Source: Desulfotignum sp.
Lineage (GTDB): Bacteria; Desulfobacterota; Desulfobacteria; Desulfobacterales; Desulfobacteraceae
NCBI GenBank assembly: GCA_021737445.1
Contig: JAIPDY010000158.1
Coordinates: forward strand, 1-7,516
Direction of reading: 5' to 3'
DNA length: 7,516 nucleotides
Every line of letters begins with the position of its first letter. The stretch's first letter is position 1. Below the pieces are notes generated by a model. That model saw only the letters and a program-made list of their open reading frames with translations, ran no database searches and was not told the origin of the DNA. Position numbers and translations under genes: made by a program. This document shows, one piece after another, positions 6,591-7,516 of this stretch.

Positions 6591-7516
6591 ATGTATGAGT
6601 TCAAACTGCCGGACCTGGGGGAGGGCATCCAGGAAGGGGAACTGCTTTTGTGGCATGTGAAGGAAAAAGACCGGATTAAAGAAGATGATCCGCTGTGCGA
6701 TATGGAAACCGACAAGGCTGCCGTGACCATCCCTTCCCCGAAAACCGGGGTTATCCACACGCTCGGAGCACAGCCCGGGGACATGGTCCAGATGGGCCAG
6801 GTGCTGGTGACCATCGAGACAGAAGAATCCACTGAGACCAGTAAATCTGAGGCTGACACTTTGGCAGATAATCAAGATCTTCAGGCCCGGGCCATTGCCG
6901 CACCGGCTGTGCGGCGCCTGGCAAGAGAAATGGATATCGATATCAACCAGGTGCCGGCCACCGGCCCCGGGGGCCGGGTCACGGCAGATGATCTGTTAAA
7001 ATATGATGCACATGGTACCGATGTTGCGGCTGGCTCAGATGCTGAGGCAGAACAATCTTCTAAAACAGCTGAAACCGGTGAAAGCAGAACCGCTGCCAGG
7101 GATGCAGGTGCGAAAAGCGACATGGCCCCGGCATCCGGCATCCCGTTTCTGACCCTGTCCCCGATGCCGGATTTTGCGGCCCAGGGCCCTGTGGAAAAGA
7201 TTCCCATGCGCTCTGTGCGGAAAAAACCCGCTGCCAGGACTGTGACTTCTTCTATTCTGGTGCCCCATGTGGCCCACATGGATGAGGCAGATGTCACAGA
7301 AGTGGAAACCCTGCGCCGGGCATATAATGACAAGACAGACGATTCACACGCCATTGATGACACAAAAGAACACAGCGGGCATCTGACGTTGATGGCTTTT
7401 GTGATCAAGGCGGTAGCCGGCCTGCTCAAAAAATATCCGGCATTCAATGCCAGCGTGGATACAGACAGCATGCAGATCATCCATAAAAAGTTTTTTCACA
7501 TCGGATTTGCCGCAGA
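6591..7516 (+). CDS. pdhC: Dihydrolipoamide acyltransferase E2 of the 2-oxoacid dehydrogenase complex; 3' end outside window
   Basis: Core subunit that moves the acyl group from E1 to CoA through a swinging lipoyl arm. The frame is open from ATG 6591 to the window end (308 codons, no stop). An AAGGAGG at 6579-6585 overlaps the pdhB stop and fixes the start. Domains in order: one lipoyl domain (about 1-77) with the lipoylation lysine K42 in METDKAAV; a short acidic Ser/Thr/Glu linker; a peripheral subunit-binding domain (about 99-137) with APAVRRLAREMDID and TGPGGRVTADDLL; a second linker (about 138-199) richer in Ala, Asp, Glu and Ser than the usual Ala-Pro type; and the start of the catalytic domain (PMRSVRKK, then VPHVAHMDEADVTEVE, then LMAFVIKAVAGLLKKYPAFNAS). 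The HxxxD active site lies beyond the window. Acetyl versus branched-chain acyl specificity is not decidable here; acetyl is inferred from PdhAB. Confidence 0.93.
   Translation, partial: MYEFKLPDLGEGIQEGELLLWHVKEKDRIKEDDPLCDMETDKAAVTIPSPKTGVIHTLGAQPGDMVQMGQVLVTIETEESTETSKSEADTLADNQDLQARAIAAPAVRRLAREMDIDINQVPATGPGGRVTADDLLKYDAHGTDVAAGSDAEAEQSSKTAETGESRTAARDAGAKSDMAPASGIPFLTLSPMPDFAAQGPVEKIPMRSVRKKPAARTVTSSILVPHVAHMDEADVTEVETLRRAYNDKTDDSHAIDDTKEHSGHLTLMAFVIKAVAGLLKKYPAFNASVDTDSMQIIHKKFFHIGFAA

Overview
The window reads as a chromosomal segment of an anaerobic bacterium, most likely a sulfate-reducing Desulfobacterota (Desulfobacteraceae-like). Three signs point there: a soluble two-subunit formate dehydrogenase of the Desulfovibrio type, a DsrC/TusE-family protein, and a moderately GC-rich, codon-biased sequence. 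The taxonomic call is an inference from protein character, not from a marker gene. All recognised genes are on the + strand and tightly packed.

Left part (1-3994) is a formate dehydrogenase operon. It holds the C-terminal ~80% of the molybdenum/tungsten-pterin catalytic subunit (fdhA, 5' end outside the window), the ferredoxin-like iron-sulfur subunit (fdhB) and the accessory/maturation protein FdhE. The gene order resembles E. coli fdoGHI-fdhE, but no cytochrome b (gamma) gene lies between fdhB and fdhE, and FdhB has no C-terminal membrane anchor. The enzyme is therefore probably soluble, probably periplasmic, and hands electrons to something other than an integral quinone-reducing subunit.

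Middle part (3995-4515) starts with a 133-base intergenic region carrying three small inverted repeats. It ends in an unusually complete Shine-Dalgarno sequence in front of a 112-residue DsrC/TusE-family protein. That protein keeps the family fold and the GLPKPT signature but has neither of the two redox cysteines of the C-terminal arm. It belongs with the little-understood cysteine-less DsrC-like (RspA-type) proteins and is the most interesting item here.

Right part (4516-7516) is a 2-oxoacid dehydrogenase operon, most simply a pyruvate dehydrogenase complex: E1 alpha (pdhA), E1 beta (pdhB, start overlapping the end of pdhA by 14 bases) and a lipoyl-bearing E2 acyltransferase (pdhC) cut by the window end. 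Together the two operons would supply electrons from formate (to periplasmic carriers) and from pyruvate (to NADH, with acetyl-CoA as product). The DsrC-like gene lies 49 bases upstream of pdhA and could be the first gene of that transcript. No RNA genes, mobile elements, CRISPR arrays or convincing sigma-70 promoters were seen.
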